DNA of 48,727 bases from Desulfovibrio sp. A2. Its GTDB lineage: Bacteria > Desulfobacterota > Desulfovibrionia > Desulfovibrionales > Desulfovibrionaceae. The notes below the pieces were generated by a model. That model worked only from the letters and a program-made list of their open reading frames with translations, was not told the DNA's origin and ran no database searches. The DNA lies in the NCBI RefSeq assembly GCF_000226255.1, contig NZ_AGFG01000022.1, positions 1 to 48,727 of the forward strand, in the 5' to 3' direction. How positions within the stretch are numbered: the first letter of the stretch is position 1; the number at the start of each line of letters is the position of its first letter. Below are positions 17,071 to 24,623 of this stretch, in pieces. The position numbers and the translations under genes are program-made.

Positions 17071-17874
17071 ATGAGCACAGGCCCGAACATACTCGCCCCC
17101 GTCACCGCCCTTGGCGCGGCCACCTTGCGCCTGCTGGGCGAACTGGGGGCCATGTTCCTGTTCCTGGCGGACGGCCTGCGCCTCATCTTCGCCTCGCCCA
17201 AGCAGATACCCAAGATACTGAACCAGGTGTTCGTCATCGGCTCCAAGTCGCTGTTCGTCATCCTGCTCATCGGGGTGTTCACCGGCATGGTGCTGGGGTT
17301 GCAGGGCTACTACACGCTGGTCAAGTTCGGGTCCGAAGGGCTGCTGGGCGCGGCCGTGGCCCTTTCGCTGATCCGCGAACTGGGGCCGGTGCTCACGGCC
17401 ATCATGGTTACGGGCCGGGCCGGGTCGTCCATGGCCGCCGAGATCGGGGTCATGCGCATCACCGACCAGATCGACGCGCTGGACGTGATGGACATCAACC
17501 CCATGGCCTACCTGGTGGCCCCGCGCATCGCCGCCTCGCTCATCTCGTTTCCGCTGCTGACGGCGGTGTTCGACGTGGTGGGCATACTTGGCGGGTACGT
17601 CACCGGGGTTACGCTGCTCGGCATCAACGAGGGCGTGTATTTCTACCGCATCCAGACCAGCGTCGAGATGGCCGACATCACCGGCGGCTTCATGAAGTCG
17701 CTGCTGTTCGCGGTCATCGTGGCCACGGTAAGCTGCTACCAGGGTTATTTCACCCACATGCGCCGCGACGGCGTGGGGCCCGAGGGCGTCAGCAACTCCA
17801 CCACCTCGGCCGTGGTTCTTTCGTGCGTGTTCGTGCTGGTGGCCGACTACGTGCTGACCTCGTTCCTGCTGTAA
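17071..17874 (+). CDS. mlaE: Mla lipid-asymmetry ABC transporter permease
   Basis: A 267-residue MlaE-family permease with five to six hydrophobic segments. It contains ELGPVLTAIMVTGRAGSSMAAEIG (about residues 108-131), the most conserved block of the family, and ends in VLVADYVLTSFLL. With MlaF and MlaD it forms the inner-membrane complex that exchanges phospholipids with periplasmic MlaC. The ATG at 17071 follows GGGAGAGAACACC; upstream in-frame codons give non-family sequence. MlaF starts 9 nt after the stop. No STAS-domain mlaB partner is present in this operon. Confidence 0.93.
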   Translation: MSTGPNILAPVTALGAATLRLLGELGAMFLFLADGLRLIFASPKQIPKILNQVFVIGSKSLFVILLIGVFTGMVLGLQGYYTLVKFGSEGLLGAAVALSLIRELGPVLTAIMVTGRAGSSMAAEIGVMRITDQIDALDVMDINPMAYLVAPRIAASLISFPLLTAVFDVVGILGGYVTGVTLLGINEGVYFYRIQTSVEMADITGGFMKSLLFAVIVATVSCYQGYFTHMRRDGVGPEGVSNSTTSAVVLSCVFVLVADYVLTSFLL

Positions 17875-17883
17875 CAAGAGACC

Positions 17884-18711
17884 ATGGCCATGCGCGCGAC
17901 ATCGGGTTGGGACATACGGCTTGACGGCCTCACGGTGGGCTACGGCGACCACGTGGTGCTGCGCGACGTAAACGCGCTCTTGCCCGCTGGCGAAATATCC
18001 ATGATCATCGGCGGCTCGGGCTGTGGCAAGTCCACCCTGCTGCGCCACGTGCTGGGCCTGCAACGCCCCATGTCGGGCACCCTTTCGGTGGGCGGGCGCG
18101 ACCTGTTCGCCCTGCCCGGGCGCGACTTTCGCAAGGTGCGGCGGCGCATGGGGGTGCTGTTCCAGGACGGCGCGCTGCTGGGCTCGCTGACCCTTGGCGA
18201 CAACGTGGCCCTGCCCCTGCGCGAGCACACCGGGCTGCCCAAGGACACCATCCGCCAGATCGTGCTGCACAAGCTGGCCCTGGTGGGCCTGGCCGACTAC
18301 GCGGACTACTACCCCAACCAGCTTTCCGGCGGCATGCGCAAGCGCGCGGGCCTGGCGCGGGCCATCGTCATGGACCCGCCCATCCTGCTGTGCGACGAGC
18401 CGACATCGGGCCTTGACCCGGTCAACGCCGCGCGCATGGACCACCTGCTGCTGGACATGCGGGCCAACTTTCCCGGCATGACCATCGTCGTGGTCAGCCA
18501 TGACCTGCGCAGCCTGGACGCCATCGCCGACTACGTGCTCATGCTGCACGACGGCACGGCCGCCTTCGCGGGACCGGTGGACGAACTGCACGCATCGCGC
18601 GCCCCGTACGTGCGCAGTTTTCTGGACCGGCGGGCCGACGAGGGCGAACGGACGGACGTATCGCTTGCCCCCGAGGTGCAGCAGGCCCTGGACGCCTGGC
18701 TGGACCGCTGA
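17884..18711 (+). CDS. mlaF: Mla lipid-asymmetry ABC transporter ATPase
   Basis: A 275-residue ABC ATPase driving the MlaE permease. Walker A GGSGCGKST is at 43-51, the ABC signature LSGGM at 147-151, and Walker B ILLCDEP ends near 173 with catalytic Glu172. The switch His is in VVSHDLRS. LSGGMRKRAGLARA with an arginine-rich continuation is typical of MlaF rather than of sugar importers. A second in-frame ATG two codons downstream is an alternative start. mlaD follows after 40 nt. Confidence 0.93.
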   Translation: MAMRATSGWDIRLDGLTVGYGDHVVLRDVNALLPAGEISMIIGGSGCGKSTLLRHVLGLQRPMSGTLSVGGRDLFALPGRDFRKVRRRMGVLFQDGALLGSLTLGDNVALPLREHTGLPKDTIRQIVLHKLALVGLADYADYYPNQLSGGMRKRAGLARAIVMDPPILLCDEPTSGLDPVNAARMDHLLLDMRANFPGMTIVVVSHDLRSLDAIADYVLMLHDGTAAFAGPVDELHASRAPYVRSFLDRRADEGERTDVSLAPEVQQALDAWLDR

Positions 18712-18751
18712 ACGGTTTGCAACAGCCCCCAACGGATACGGGAAGGGCATC

Positions 18752-19198
18752 ATGAAGAAGTATTCGCGAGAAACATCGGTCGGCATCTTCGTCCTCATCG
18801 GGCTGCTATGCGTCGGCTACCTCACGGTGAAGCTGGGGCGCATGGAACTTCTGTCCGACAAGGGCTACACCGTGCACGCCCGGTTCAGTTCCATCACCGG
18901 CCTGCGCGTGGGCGCGGAAGTGGAGATCGCGGGCGTGCCCGTGGGACGCGTGGCGGGCATCGCCCTTGCGCCGGACAAGCCGGTGGCGGTGGTCAGCCTG
19001 CGCATGAAGGAAGGCGTGCACCTGACCGACGACGTCATCGCCTCGGTAAAGACCAGCGGCCTCATAGGCGACAAATACATCAAGCTTTCTCCCGGCGGCT
19101 CCGAAGACGCGCTGGGCGAGGGCGACGAGATCACGGAAACCGAATCAGCCATCGACATCGAATCGCTGATCAGCAAGTACGTGTTCGGGGGAGTCTAA
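18752..19198 (+). CDS. mlaD: MCE-domain substrate-binding protein of the Mla complex
   Basis: A 148-residue protein with one N-terminal membrane helix (about 10-28, VGIFVLIGLLCVGYLTVKL) and a single periplasmic MCE domain (about 38-115, from YTVHARFSSITGLRVGAEV to GDKYIKLSPGG). MlaD hexamers form a lipid-conducting ring on MlaFE. It is shorter than E. coli MlaD (183) and lacks most of the C-terminal helix used for lipid binding and MlaB-independent assembly. GGAAGGG precedes the ATG. The stop is 2 nt before mlaC, and the mlaC ribosome binding site (GGGGGAG) lies inside the end of this gene, suggesting translational coupling. Confidence 0.92.
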   Translation: MKKYSRETSVGIFVLIGLLCVGYLTVKLGRMELLSDKGYTVHARFSSITGLRVGAEVEIAGVPVGRVAGIALAPDKPVAVVSLRMKEGVHLTDDVIASVKTSGLIGDKYIKLSPGGSEDALGEGDEITETESAIDIESLISKYVFGGV

Positions 19199-19200
19199 CC

Positions 19201-19905
19201 ATGTCCGTTCACAACATCCTGCGCGGCGCATTTCTTGCCGCGCTGCTCGCCATCACCCTTTCCTGCTGGACCGGCGCGGCCGTGGCGGCCGCCGCGGGCA
19301 GCACGGACAACGCGGGGGCGGCCCGCGAGACGCTGAAAGCGTCCGTTGACCGCATCATGGACATCATCAAGCGTCCGGAATTCACCGACGCCGCGCAGCG
19401 CCCCGCGCTCATGGACAAGGTGGAGTCCGAGATCCGCCGCATCTTCGACTTCCGCGAGTTCTCGGCCCGCACCGTGGGGGCCAACTGGCGCTCGTTCACC
19501 CCGGACCAGCAGGACCGCTTCGCCGAGGCGTTCGCCTCGCTGCTGCGGGCCACCTACCTGGAAAAGTTCGACGGCTACACCGGCCAGCAGGTCCTGTTCA
19601 CCGGCGAACTGGTCAGCGGCAAGGGCGACAAGGTCGAAGTGCAGACCACCGTGGTGGTCAAGGACAAGCAGGTGCCCGTGGCCTACCGCATGCTCCAGAA
19701 GCAGGACTGGGTGGTGTACGACGTCATCGTGGAAGGCGTGAGCCTGGTGAAGAACTACCGCACCCAGTTCCAGGACCTGCTGGAAAAGGGCACGGCGGAC
19801 CAGCTCATCGACCGGGTGAAGGCCAAGGCCGAGGAAGTGCGCAAGCAGCCCGCCCAACCTGCCCAGTCGGGCCAGTCGGGCCAGTCGGCCCCGGTGGGCA
19901 AGTAG
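19201..19905 (+). CDS. mlaC: periplasmic phospholipid shuttle protein
   Basis: A 234-residue exported protein. Residues 1 to about 31 form a Sec signal (hydrophobic AFLAALLAITLSCWTGAAVAAA). The mature part (about 40-205) is an MlaC/Ttg2D domain, recognisable by FDFREFSARTVGANWRSFT (about 80-98), FASLLRATYLEKFDGY and WVVYDVIVEGVSLVKNYRTQF. It carries phospholipid between MlaA in the outer membrane and MlaFED in the inner membrane. The C-terminus is a short Pro/Gln/Ser tail with SGQ repeats. It is followed by mlaA after 86 nt. Confidence 0.92.
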   Translation: MSVHNILRGAFLAALLAITLSCWTGAAVAAAAGSTDNAGAARETLKASVDRIMDIIKRPEFTDAAQRPALMDKVESEIRRIFDFREFSARTVGANWRSFTPDQQDRFAEAFASLLRATYLEKFDGYTGQQVLFTGELVSGKGDKVEVQTTVVVKDKQVPVAYRMLQKQDWVVYDVIVEGVSLVKNYRTQFQDLLEKGTADQLIDRVKAKAEEVRKQPAQPAQSGQSGQSAPVGK

Positions 19906-19991
19906 CCAGAACCGCGCGACCAGGGACCGCGAGGAACCGCGCCCCCGGGGCCGGTGCGTCGCCACATGCATCCGCTCCCAAGGGGGTTTCC

Positions 19992-20777
19992 ATGACAGAA
20001 GGCTTGTCCCGCATCAGAATCGCCCCGCTGCTGTACGCGGCCTGCCTTGCCTGCGCCCTGCTGCTGGCCCCCGGTGCCGCGTTCGCCGACACGCCCGCCG
20101 AAGGCGCGCCCCATGCCCCGCCCACGCTGGCGGCGGACCTTGACGACTACGACACCAGCAATGAAGACATGGTGCCCGACCCGCTGGAAGGCTGGAACCG
20201 CATGTGGTTCGCCGTCAACGACGTGCTGCTGCTGAAGGTCATCAAGCCCGTGCACCAGGGGTACGTGGCCGTGACCCCCGACGAACTGCGCAGCGGTGTG
20301 CGCAACTTCTTCCACAACCTGGGCTTTCCGCTGCGCTTCCTGAACTGTCTGTTGCAGGGCAAGCCCAGCGAGGCCGGGGTGGAGATGGGTCGGTTCATCA
20401 TCAACTCCACCGTGGGCATGGCCGGGTTCATCGACGTGGCCAAGAAGGACAAGCCCATCGTGGAGCCGGACAAGGAAGACTTCGGCCAGACGCTCGGCGT
20501 CTGGGGCGCGGGCGAAGGCTTCTACATCGTATGGCCGCTGATCGGCCCCAGCACCCTGCGCGACAGCGTGGGTCTTGCGGGCGACTACCTGGCCGAGCCG
20601 TTCGGCTACATGGTGGACGACCAGACCGTCTATCTGGGCGCGCGCGCCTACGGCGAATTCAACAAGGCGGATGAAGCCATCGCGGGCTACGAAGCCGTGA
20701 CCAAGAGCGCGGTGGAGCCGTACACCTCGGTGCGCAACGCCTACATCCAGCTGCGCCGCTCCAAGGTGGCCAAGTAG
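19992..20777 (+). CDS. mlaA: MlaA/VacJ outer-membrane phospholipid-removal protein
   Basis: A 261-residue VacJ-family protein that pulls mislocalised phospholipid from the outer leaflet. An N-terminal signal (about 8-32) ends in PGAAFA, a signal peptidase I site. The MlaA core starts at DPLEGWNRMWFAVND (about 57-71) and continues through NFFHNLGFPLRFLNCLLQGK, FIINSTVGMAGFIDVA and QTLGVWGAGEGFYIVWPLIGPST. No good lipobox Cys is visible, although E. coli MlaA is a lipoprotein. AAGGGGG precedes the ATG. It is the last gene of the operon and a strong terminator follows at 20811. Confidence 0.92.
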   Translation: MTEGLSRIRIAPLLYAACLACALLLAPGAAFADTPAEGAPHAPPTLAADLDDYDTSNEDMVPDPLEGWNRMWFAVNDVLLLKVIKPVHQGYVAVTPDELRSGVRNFFHNLGFPLRFLNCLLQGKPSEAGVEMGRFIINSTVGMAGFIDVAKKDKPIVEPDKEDFGQTLGVWGAGEGFYIVWPLIGPSTLRDSVGLAGDYLAEPFGYMVDDQTVYLGARAYGEFNKADEAIAGYEAVTKSAVEPYTSVRNAYIQLRRSKVAK

Positions 20778-20810
20778 CCAAGAGGACGCGCTGCCGGACC
20801 AGCAAACGAC

Positions 20811-20842
20811 AAAGGGAGGCCCTTGCGGGGCCTCCCTTTTTT
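20811..20842 (+). terminator. rho-independent terminator of the mla operon
   Basis: AAAGGGAGGCCC (20811-20822) pairs with GGGCCTCCCTTT (20828-20839), followed by T residues; the adjacent A- and T-runs could make it bidirectional. Confidence 0.9.
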
Positions 20843-20884
20843 CGTCGGGGGGTGCTGTCCGACCGGCAGTGTGCTGTTTGCCCG

Positions 20885-21034
20885 TAGGGGCTGTTTCTAA
20901 AGTAGGATTTTCGTTCGTTGGCGAGGAAAACGAGCCTGCCATGAGGGAATATACTCTTATCGTATTTGACCGACATGGCAGGCGAAGTTTGCCGAAGCCA
21001 ACGGGCGAAAAGACAATTTAGAAACGGCCCCCTA
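20885..21034. mobile_element. MITE-like palindromic element A (uninterrupted), TA-flanked
   Basis: 150 bp with imperfect terminal inverted repeats of about 55-60 bp. TAGGGGCTGTTTCTAAA at the left faces the complement of TTTAGAAACGGCCCCCTA at the right, and CCTGCCATG (20935-20943) faces CATGGCAGG near 20974. The 30-nt centre is AT-rich. Both ends are TA, the target duplication expected of IS630/Tc1-mariner type transposition. It has no coding capacity. It lies between convergent mlaA and the cupin gene, and its right end supplies the TA of the cupin TAG stop. Confidence 0.75.
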
Positions 21035-21349
21035 GATGGGAGGGGCGATAACGACAACAACCCGCATCTCGGTCTTCGCCCGCACGCCATGCGGCACGCG
21101 GATTTCCGAGACCAGCATGTCGCCCTGCTTCGCGGGGATGGCCGCGCCGTCCGCGCCCAGGAATTCGCCCTCGCCCTCGATGACGGTGATGGCCAGTTCC
21201 CCGTCGATGTCATGGCTGTGCACGGGCAGTTCCTGGCCAGCCTTGAAGTTGAAATTGATGATCTTGAAGTTTTCCGAATCGTGCACCAGGTTCATGGCGA
21301 ACCCGGCATCCTTGAAGGTACGCATGTCGTCGAGACGGATGTGGCGCAT
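21032..21349 (-). CDS. small single-domain cupin protein
   Basis: A 105-residue cupin_2 barrel. Motif 1 is PVHSHDIDGELAITVIEGEG (about 42-61), with metal-ligand candidates His44, His46 and Glu51. Motif 2 includes KQGDMLVSEIRVPHGVRA, with His87. Such proteins are cytoplasmic metal-binding folds with varied roles, so the substrate cannot be stated. The start at 21349 has AAAGGAG 7 nt upstream. The reading frame ends at a TAG that coincides with the terminus of MITE element A. An FNR/CRP-type palindrome lies 116 nt upstream, so oxygen, nitrosative-stress or cAMP-type control is possible. Confidence 0.85.
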   Translation of the reverse strand: MRHIRLDDMRTFKDAGFAMNLVHDSENFKIINFNFKAGQELPVHSHDIDGELAITVIEGEGEFLGADGAAIPAKQGDMLVSEIRVPHGVRAKTEMRVVVVIAPPI

Positions 21350-21464
21350 GATGGTCTCCTTTTGCTTTCCCGGCGGCCGCGCCGCCCTGGTGTGTTGTCG
21401 ACTGATGCGGGCGGTGGTTTCCGCCGCCCTCGACCATACAATAGGTCCGCCGCGCGATGCGTGC

Positions 21465-21478
21465 GTGACGCGCATCAC
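21465..21478 (-). promoter_or_regulatory. candidate CRP/FNR-family (HcpR-like) operator upstream of the cupin gene
   Basis: GTGACGCGCATCAC fits the GTGA-N6-TCAC core used by CRP/FNR-family regulators. A TATTGT-like -10 on the minus strand near 21440 would place the site close to -41.5, the class II activator position. HcpR is the Desulfovibrio member with this core. Confidence 0.45.
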
Positions 21479-21694
21479 GGGTGCGCGCTTTTTTCTTGCC
21501 CGGGGGGCCGCGTTGCGCACCCCGTGCGCCGCCTCACCGCCACCGGGTGGTCCGTTGGCGCCGGGCGCGGGTTGACAGCGCGCGGCGGGGCGGGCTACCG
21601 CTTAGCCTTTCCCAGAAACGGCGGCCCGTTGCCGCGCACGATCGGCAGCACCCTTTCCGGAGCACTCCCAGGGCAACGCCGCGCCGAGGTTTTC

Positions 21695-22066
21695 ATGATC
21701 GTCGAAATCGCCTGCATAGCCGTTGGCGTGCCCGCAGGCTACCTGTTGCGCACGCGCCCGGCCGTGGTCGGCGCGGTGGACCGCCTGACCACGTGGTCCA
21801 TCTATGCGCTGCTGTTCCTGCTGGGCCTGTCGCTGGGCTCGGACGACGGGCTGGTGGCCCAGGCCGGGGACATCGGCCTGCGGGCCGTGGTCATCAGCAT
21901 GGCTTCGCTGGCGGGCAGCGTGGCCGCCGGGTGGCTGTTGCAGCACGTGCTGCTGCGCGGCGCGCTGGACGGCCGCATAGCCCCCGGCAAGGGCGCGCGC
22001 GCCGCGATGGCCGCCGTACCCGCCGGTCCCGCCGCCAAAGCCGGGGAGGCGCGGCATGAAGGGTAG
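21695..22066 (+). CDS. LysO-family lysine exporter, N-terminal half protein
   Basis: A 123-residue hydrophobic protein equivalent to the first part of LysO (YbjE, DUF340): MIVEIACIAVGVPAGYLLRTR, a second helix STWSIYALLFLLGLSLGSD-like (quoted loosely), then AVVISMASLAGSVAAGWLL. E. coli LysO exports L-lysine and is a single chain of about 299 residues; here the function is split over two genes. GAGG precedes the ATG. The final 11 nt overlap the next gene. A TTGACA sits at 21572-21577 with no good -10 behind it. Confidence 0.75.
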   Translation: MIVEIACIAVGVPAGYLLRTRPAVVGAVDRLTTWSIYALLFLLGLSLGSDDGLVAQAGDIGLRAVVISMASLAGSVAAGWLLQHVLLRGALDGRIAPGKGARAAMAAVPAGPAAKAGEARHEG

Positions 22067-22661
22067 CCTGATCATCCTCGGCTTCTTCCTGTCCGGCGTG
22101 CTGCTGGGCAGGCTGGACATCATCCCCCGCGCCGCGGAGGCAGGCAGTCTTGCCTCGTGGGCGCTGTACATGCTGCTGTTCGTGGTGGGCATGGGCATCG
22201 GGTTCGACACCCGCTCGTTCCGCATCCTGCGCGAACTGCACGTGAAGGTGGCGCTGGTGCCGCTGTTCGTGGGCATCGGCACCCTGGGCGGTTCGCTGGC
22301 GGCGTGGGCGCTCTTGGGCGACATGCCCCTGCGCGACGTGCTGGGCGTGGGCGCGGGCTTCGGCTACTACAGCCTGTCCAGCATCATGATAACGAAAATG
22401 GGCAACGCGGCCTTGGGCTCCATGGCGCTCATCGCCAACATTTCGCGCGAGCTGGCCACCCTGCTGGCCGCGCCGCTGCTGGTGCGCCTGTTCGGCGGGC
22501 TGGCCCCGGTCATGGCGGGCGGGGCCACCAGCATGGACACCAGCCTGCCGGTCATCGCCCGCTTCGCCGGTGAACGGTACGGTATCATCGCCGTGTTCAG
22601 CGGCATGGTGCTTACCGTGGCCGTGCCCATTCTGGTGACGGCCATCTTCACCTGGATGTAG
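22056..22661 (+). CDS. LysO-family lysine exporter, C-terminal half protein
   Basis: A 201-residue membrane protein with about six helices. It carries the most conserved LysO block, GFGYYSLSSIMITKMGN (about 108-124) followed by ISRELATLLAAPLLVRLFG, and the signature GGATSMDTSLPVIARF (about 166-181). It starts inside the end of the upstream gene in another frame with its own GGGGAGG 6 nt before the ATG, so this is a real two-gene arrangement with translational coupling, not a sequencing frameshift. Together the two chains (123 + 201) cover the length of a fused LysO. A hairpin at 22709-22738 follows. Confidence 0.8.
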   Translation: MKGSLIILGFFLSGVLLGRLDIIPRAAEAGSLASWALYMLLFVVGMGIGFDTRSFRILRELHVKVALVPLFVGIGTLGGSLAAWALLGDMPLRDVLGVGAGFGYYSLSSIMITKMGNAALGSMALIANISRELATLLAAPLLVRLFGGLAPVMAGGATSMDTSLPVIARFAGERYGIIAVFSGMVLTVAVPILVTAIFTWM

Positions 22662-22708
22662 GGACTCGCCCGGCGAGATCAGCCGCGCCCCCGTTCGCGC
22701 GCCAGACG

Positions 22709-22738
22709 CTTGCCGCCCGCCAGCGAGGGGGCGGCAAG
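22709..22738 (+). terminator. hairpin after the lysO pair
   Basis: CTTGCCGCC (22709-22717) pairs perfectly with GGCGGCAAG (22730-22738). No T-run follows. Confidence 0.5.
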
Positions 22739-22870
22739 CAGGGGGCCAGGGCGGCATCCGGTGCGCATTCCTGCGGTAAGGTCGGTAGGCGGCATGGCGG
22801 GCGGCGCGACGCGCGCAGGAACGATCCAAAGTGAGCGCACACCCCCTTTCGGGACCGCCCCGCCAAGTGA

Positions 22871-22884
22871 TGACAAATGTGTCA
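22871..22884. promoter_or_regulatory. TGACA/TGTCA inverted repeat
   Basis: TGACA-AATG-TGTCA, a perfect 5-bp inverted repeat about 117 nt before the binding-protein gene. It is a possible operator for the transporter; the regulator is unknown. Confidence 0.35.
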
Positions 22885-23000
22885 ATCATGCCGCAGGGGT
22901 CTGGCGTTTTCTCACTCATTCATTGACAATCTGCCCACTTATGCTCCACAAAAGGGAGTCCGTCCGTCACACCAACCACATGTCCAGAGGAGTATCCGGG

Positions 23001-23741
23001 ATGCTGAAGAAGATCGTCCTCACCCTTGCGGCCCTGCTGGTCACCGCCAACGTGGCCTTCGCCGAGAAGACCATCGTCGTCGCCCACGACGCCACCTGGC
23101 CGCCCATGGAATTCGTTGACGCGAGCAAGAACATCGTCGGCTTTGCCGTTGACTACACCGACGCCATGGCCAAGGAAGCCGGCTTCAAGGTCGTGCACAA
23201 GAACGTGGCCTGGGACGGCATCTTCGCCGGTCTCGAAGCGGGCAGCTACGACGCCATCGTTTCCTCGGTGTCCATCACCGACGAACGCAAGAAGGCCATG
23301 GACTTCAGCACCCCCTACTACGAAGTGCGCCAAGCCCTCGTGGTGCCCAAGACCACCAACGTCACCAAGCTGGACGAAATGAAGGGCAAGACCCTGGGCG
23401 GCCAGATCAGCACCACCGGCTACTTCACCATCAAGAAGACCGCCGGCGTCACCGCCAAGTCGTACGACGAAATCGGCCTGGCCATGGAAGACCTGTTCAA
23501 CGGCCGCATCGACGGCGTGGTGTGCGACGACCCCGTTGCCGCCAACTACGCCCTGCAGCAGGAACAGTACGCCGCCAAGATGAAGATCGCCTTCGTCATC
23601 GAGACCCAGGAAAAGGAATTCTACGGCATCGCCGTGAAGAAGGGGAACAAGGAAGTCCTGGACCTTCTGAACAAGGGCATCGCCGCCGTGCAGGCCAAGG
23701 GCATCGACAAGCAGCTCCGCGCCAAGTGGATCGGCCGCTAG
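23001..23741 (+). CDS. polar amino-acid ABC transporter, periplasmic binding protein
   Basis: A 246-residue SBP_bac_3 protein. The signal peptide is residues 1-21 (LTLAALLVTANVAFA, cut before Glu22). The mature part shows the family blocks WPPMEFVD (about 33-40), GFAVDYTDAMAKEAG, WDGIFAGLEAGSYDAIVSSVSIT (about 72-94) and the Arg/Asp ligand region near DPVAANYAL. Its relatives bind glutamine, arginine or other polar amino acids; the ligand cannot be fixed. GAGGAG lies 9 nt before the ATG. It leads a three-gene unit, and a hairpin with a T-run directly after it should make this gene more abundant than the permease. Confidence 0.92.
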   Translation: MLKKIVLTLAALLVTANVAFAEKTIVVAHDATWPPMEFVDASKNIVGFAVDYTDAMAKEAGFKVVHKNVAWDGIFAGLEAGSYDAIVSSVSITDERKKAMDFSTPYYEVRQALVVPKTTNVTKLDEMKGKTLGGQISTTGYFTIKKTAGVTAKSYDEIGLAMEDLFNGRIDGVVCDDPVAANYALQQEQYAAKMKIAFVIETQEKEFYGIAVKKGNKEVLDLLNKGIAAVQAKGIDKQLRAKWIGR

Positions 23742-23770
23742 CCTTGCGCCACTAGACGCTTGCGTATCAG

Positions 23771-23806
23771 GGGGGACTGGCGATATGACGCCGGTCCCCC
23801 GTTTTT
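23771..23806 (+). terminator. intra-operon attenuator between binding protein and permease
   Basis: GGGGGAC-t-GGCG pairs with CGCC-g-GTCCCCC, followed by GTTTTT. It lies 30 nt after the binding-protein stop and 25 nt before the permease start. Partial termination here is a common way to produce excess binding protein. Confidence 0.8.
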
Positions 23807-23831
23807 ACAACGCCAAAGCATCCGGAACGCC

Positions 23832-24623
23832 ATGACCACCGAACCCCAGAACGTCCGCATCGTCATCACCGACGGCGCGATCATACCGGACCCGAAGGAA
23901 CGGCGGATCATAACCGCATGGTCCATCTCCTTCGTGGGCGCGCTGGCCGCGCTCGTCTACCTGTGCACGAGCCGGCCCGACCCCTACTGGCGGTTGCTCC
24001 AGTTCCTGCCGGACGGCATCGCCGTCACCTTCAAGGTGACCGTGCTGTCCATCCTGTGCTCCATCCCCATCGGCCTCGTCACCGGGCTCGGCCGCCTGTC
24101 GCGCAACCGGCTGATCAACCTCGTGGCCTCCACCTACGTCGAGGTCGTGCGGGGCATTCCCCTGCTGGTGCAGCTGTTCTACATCTACTACGCTCTGGGC
24201 CGGTTCCTGAAGGTGCCGGACCTGCTGGCCGCCATCATCGCGCTCAGCGTGTGCTACGGCGCCTACATGGGCGAGGTGTTCCGCGCGGGCATCGACTCCA
24301 TCTCCAAGGGGCAGACCGAGGCGGCGCGCTCGCTGGGCTTCAACCGGGCCGAGACCATGTTCATGGTCATCCTGCCGCAGGCGTGGCGCACCATCCTGCC
24401 GCCGGTGGGCAACGAATTCATCGCCATGCTGAAGGACACCTCGCTGGTGTCCATCATCGCGGTGGCGGACATCCTGCGGCGCGGGCGCGAATTCGCCTCG
24501 GAGAGCTTCCTGTACTTCGAGACGTACACCATGATCGCCCTCATCTACCTTCTGATCACGCTGTTCCTGTCCAAGGGCGTCAGCATCATGGAATCGAGGT
24601 TGAACTACTATGACCGCCGCTAG
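23832..24623 (+). CDS. polar amino-acid ABC transporter permease
   Basis: A 263-residue HisMQ-type permease with a soluble N-terminus of about 30 residues, one early helix ([13 protein letters not shown]) and then the five-helix core. The cytoplasmic EAA loop is visible at [24 protein letters not shown] (about 158-181), and [13 protein letters not shown] (about 112-124) is typical of glutamine and glutamate permeases. The start at 23832 places the N-terminus sensibly; GGAA lies 4-5 nt upstream. The ATPase gene overlaps its end by 14 nt. Only one permease gene is present, so it should act as a homodimer. Confidence 0.9.
   Translation: MTTEPQNVRIVITDGAIIPDPKERRIITAWSISFVGALAALVYLCTSRPDPYWRLLQFLPDGIAVTFKVTVLSILCSIPIGLVTGLGRLSRNRLINLVASTYVEVVRGIPLLVQLFYIYYALGRFLKVPDLLAAIIALSVCYGAYMGEVFRAGIDSISKGQTEAARSLGFNRAETMFMVILPQAWRTILPPVGNEFIAMLKDTSLVSIIAVADILRRGREFASESFLYFETYTMIALIYLLITLFLSKGVSIMESRLNYYDRR

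Larger units (their letters stand above)
22662..23000. other. intergenic region upstream of the amino-acid ABC transporter
   Basis: It holds the lysO terminator hairpin, a TGACA-aatg-TGTCA inverted repeat (22871-22884), a TTGACA -35-like hexamer at 22923-22928 without a clear partner, and the GAGGAG ribosome binding site (22986-22991) of the next gene. No small gene is supported. Confidence 0.6.

Noticed and set aside
21572..21600. TTGACA-based sigma-70 promoter for the lysO pair
   Set aside because: The -35 is exact, but the hexamer at proper spacing (CTACCG) is a poor -10, so it is not listed as a feature.
22056..22066. Possible sequencing frameshift joining the two LysO halves
   Set aside because: The second half has its own well-spaced ribosome binding site and start, and the split falls between conserved blocks.
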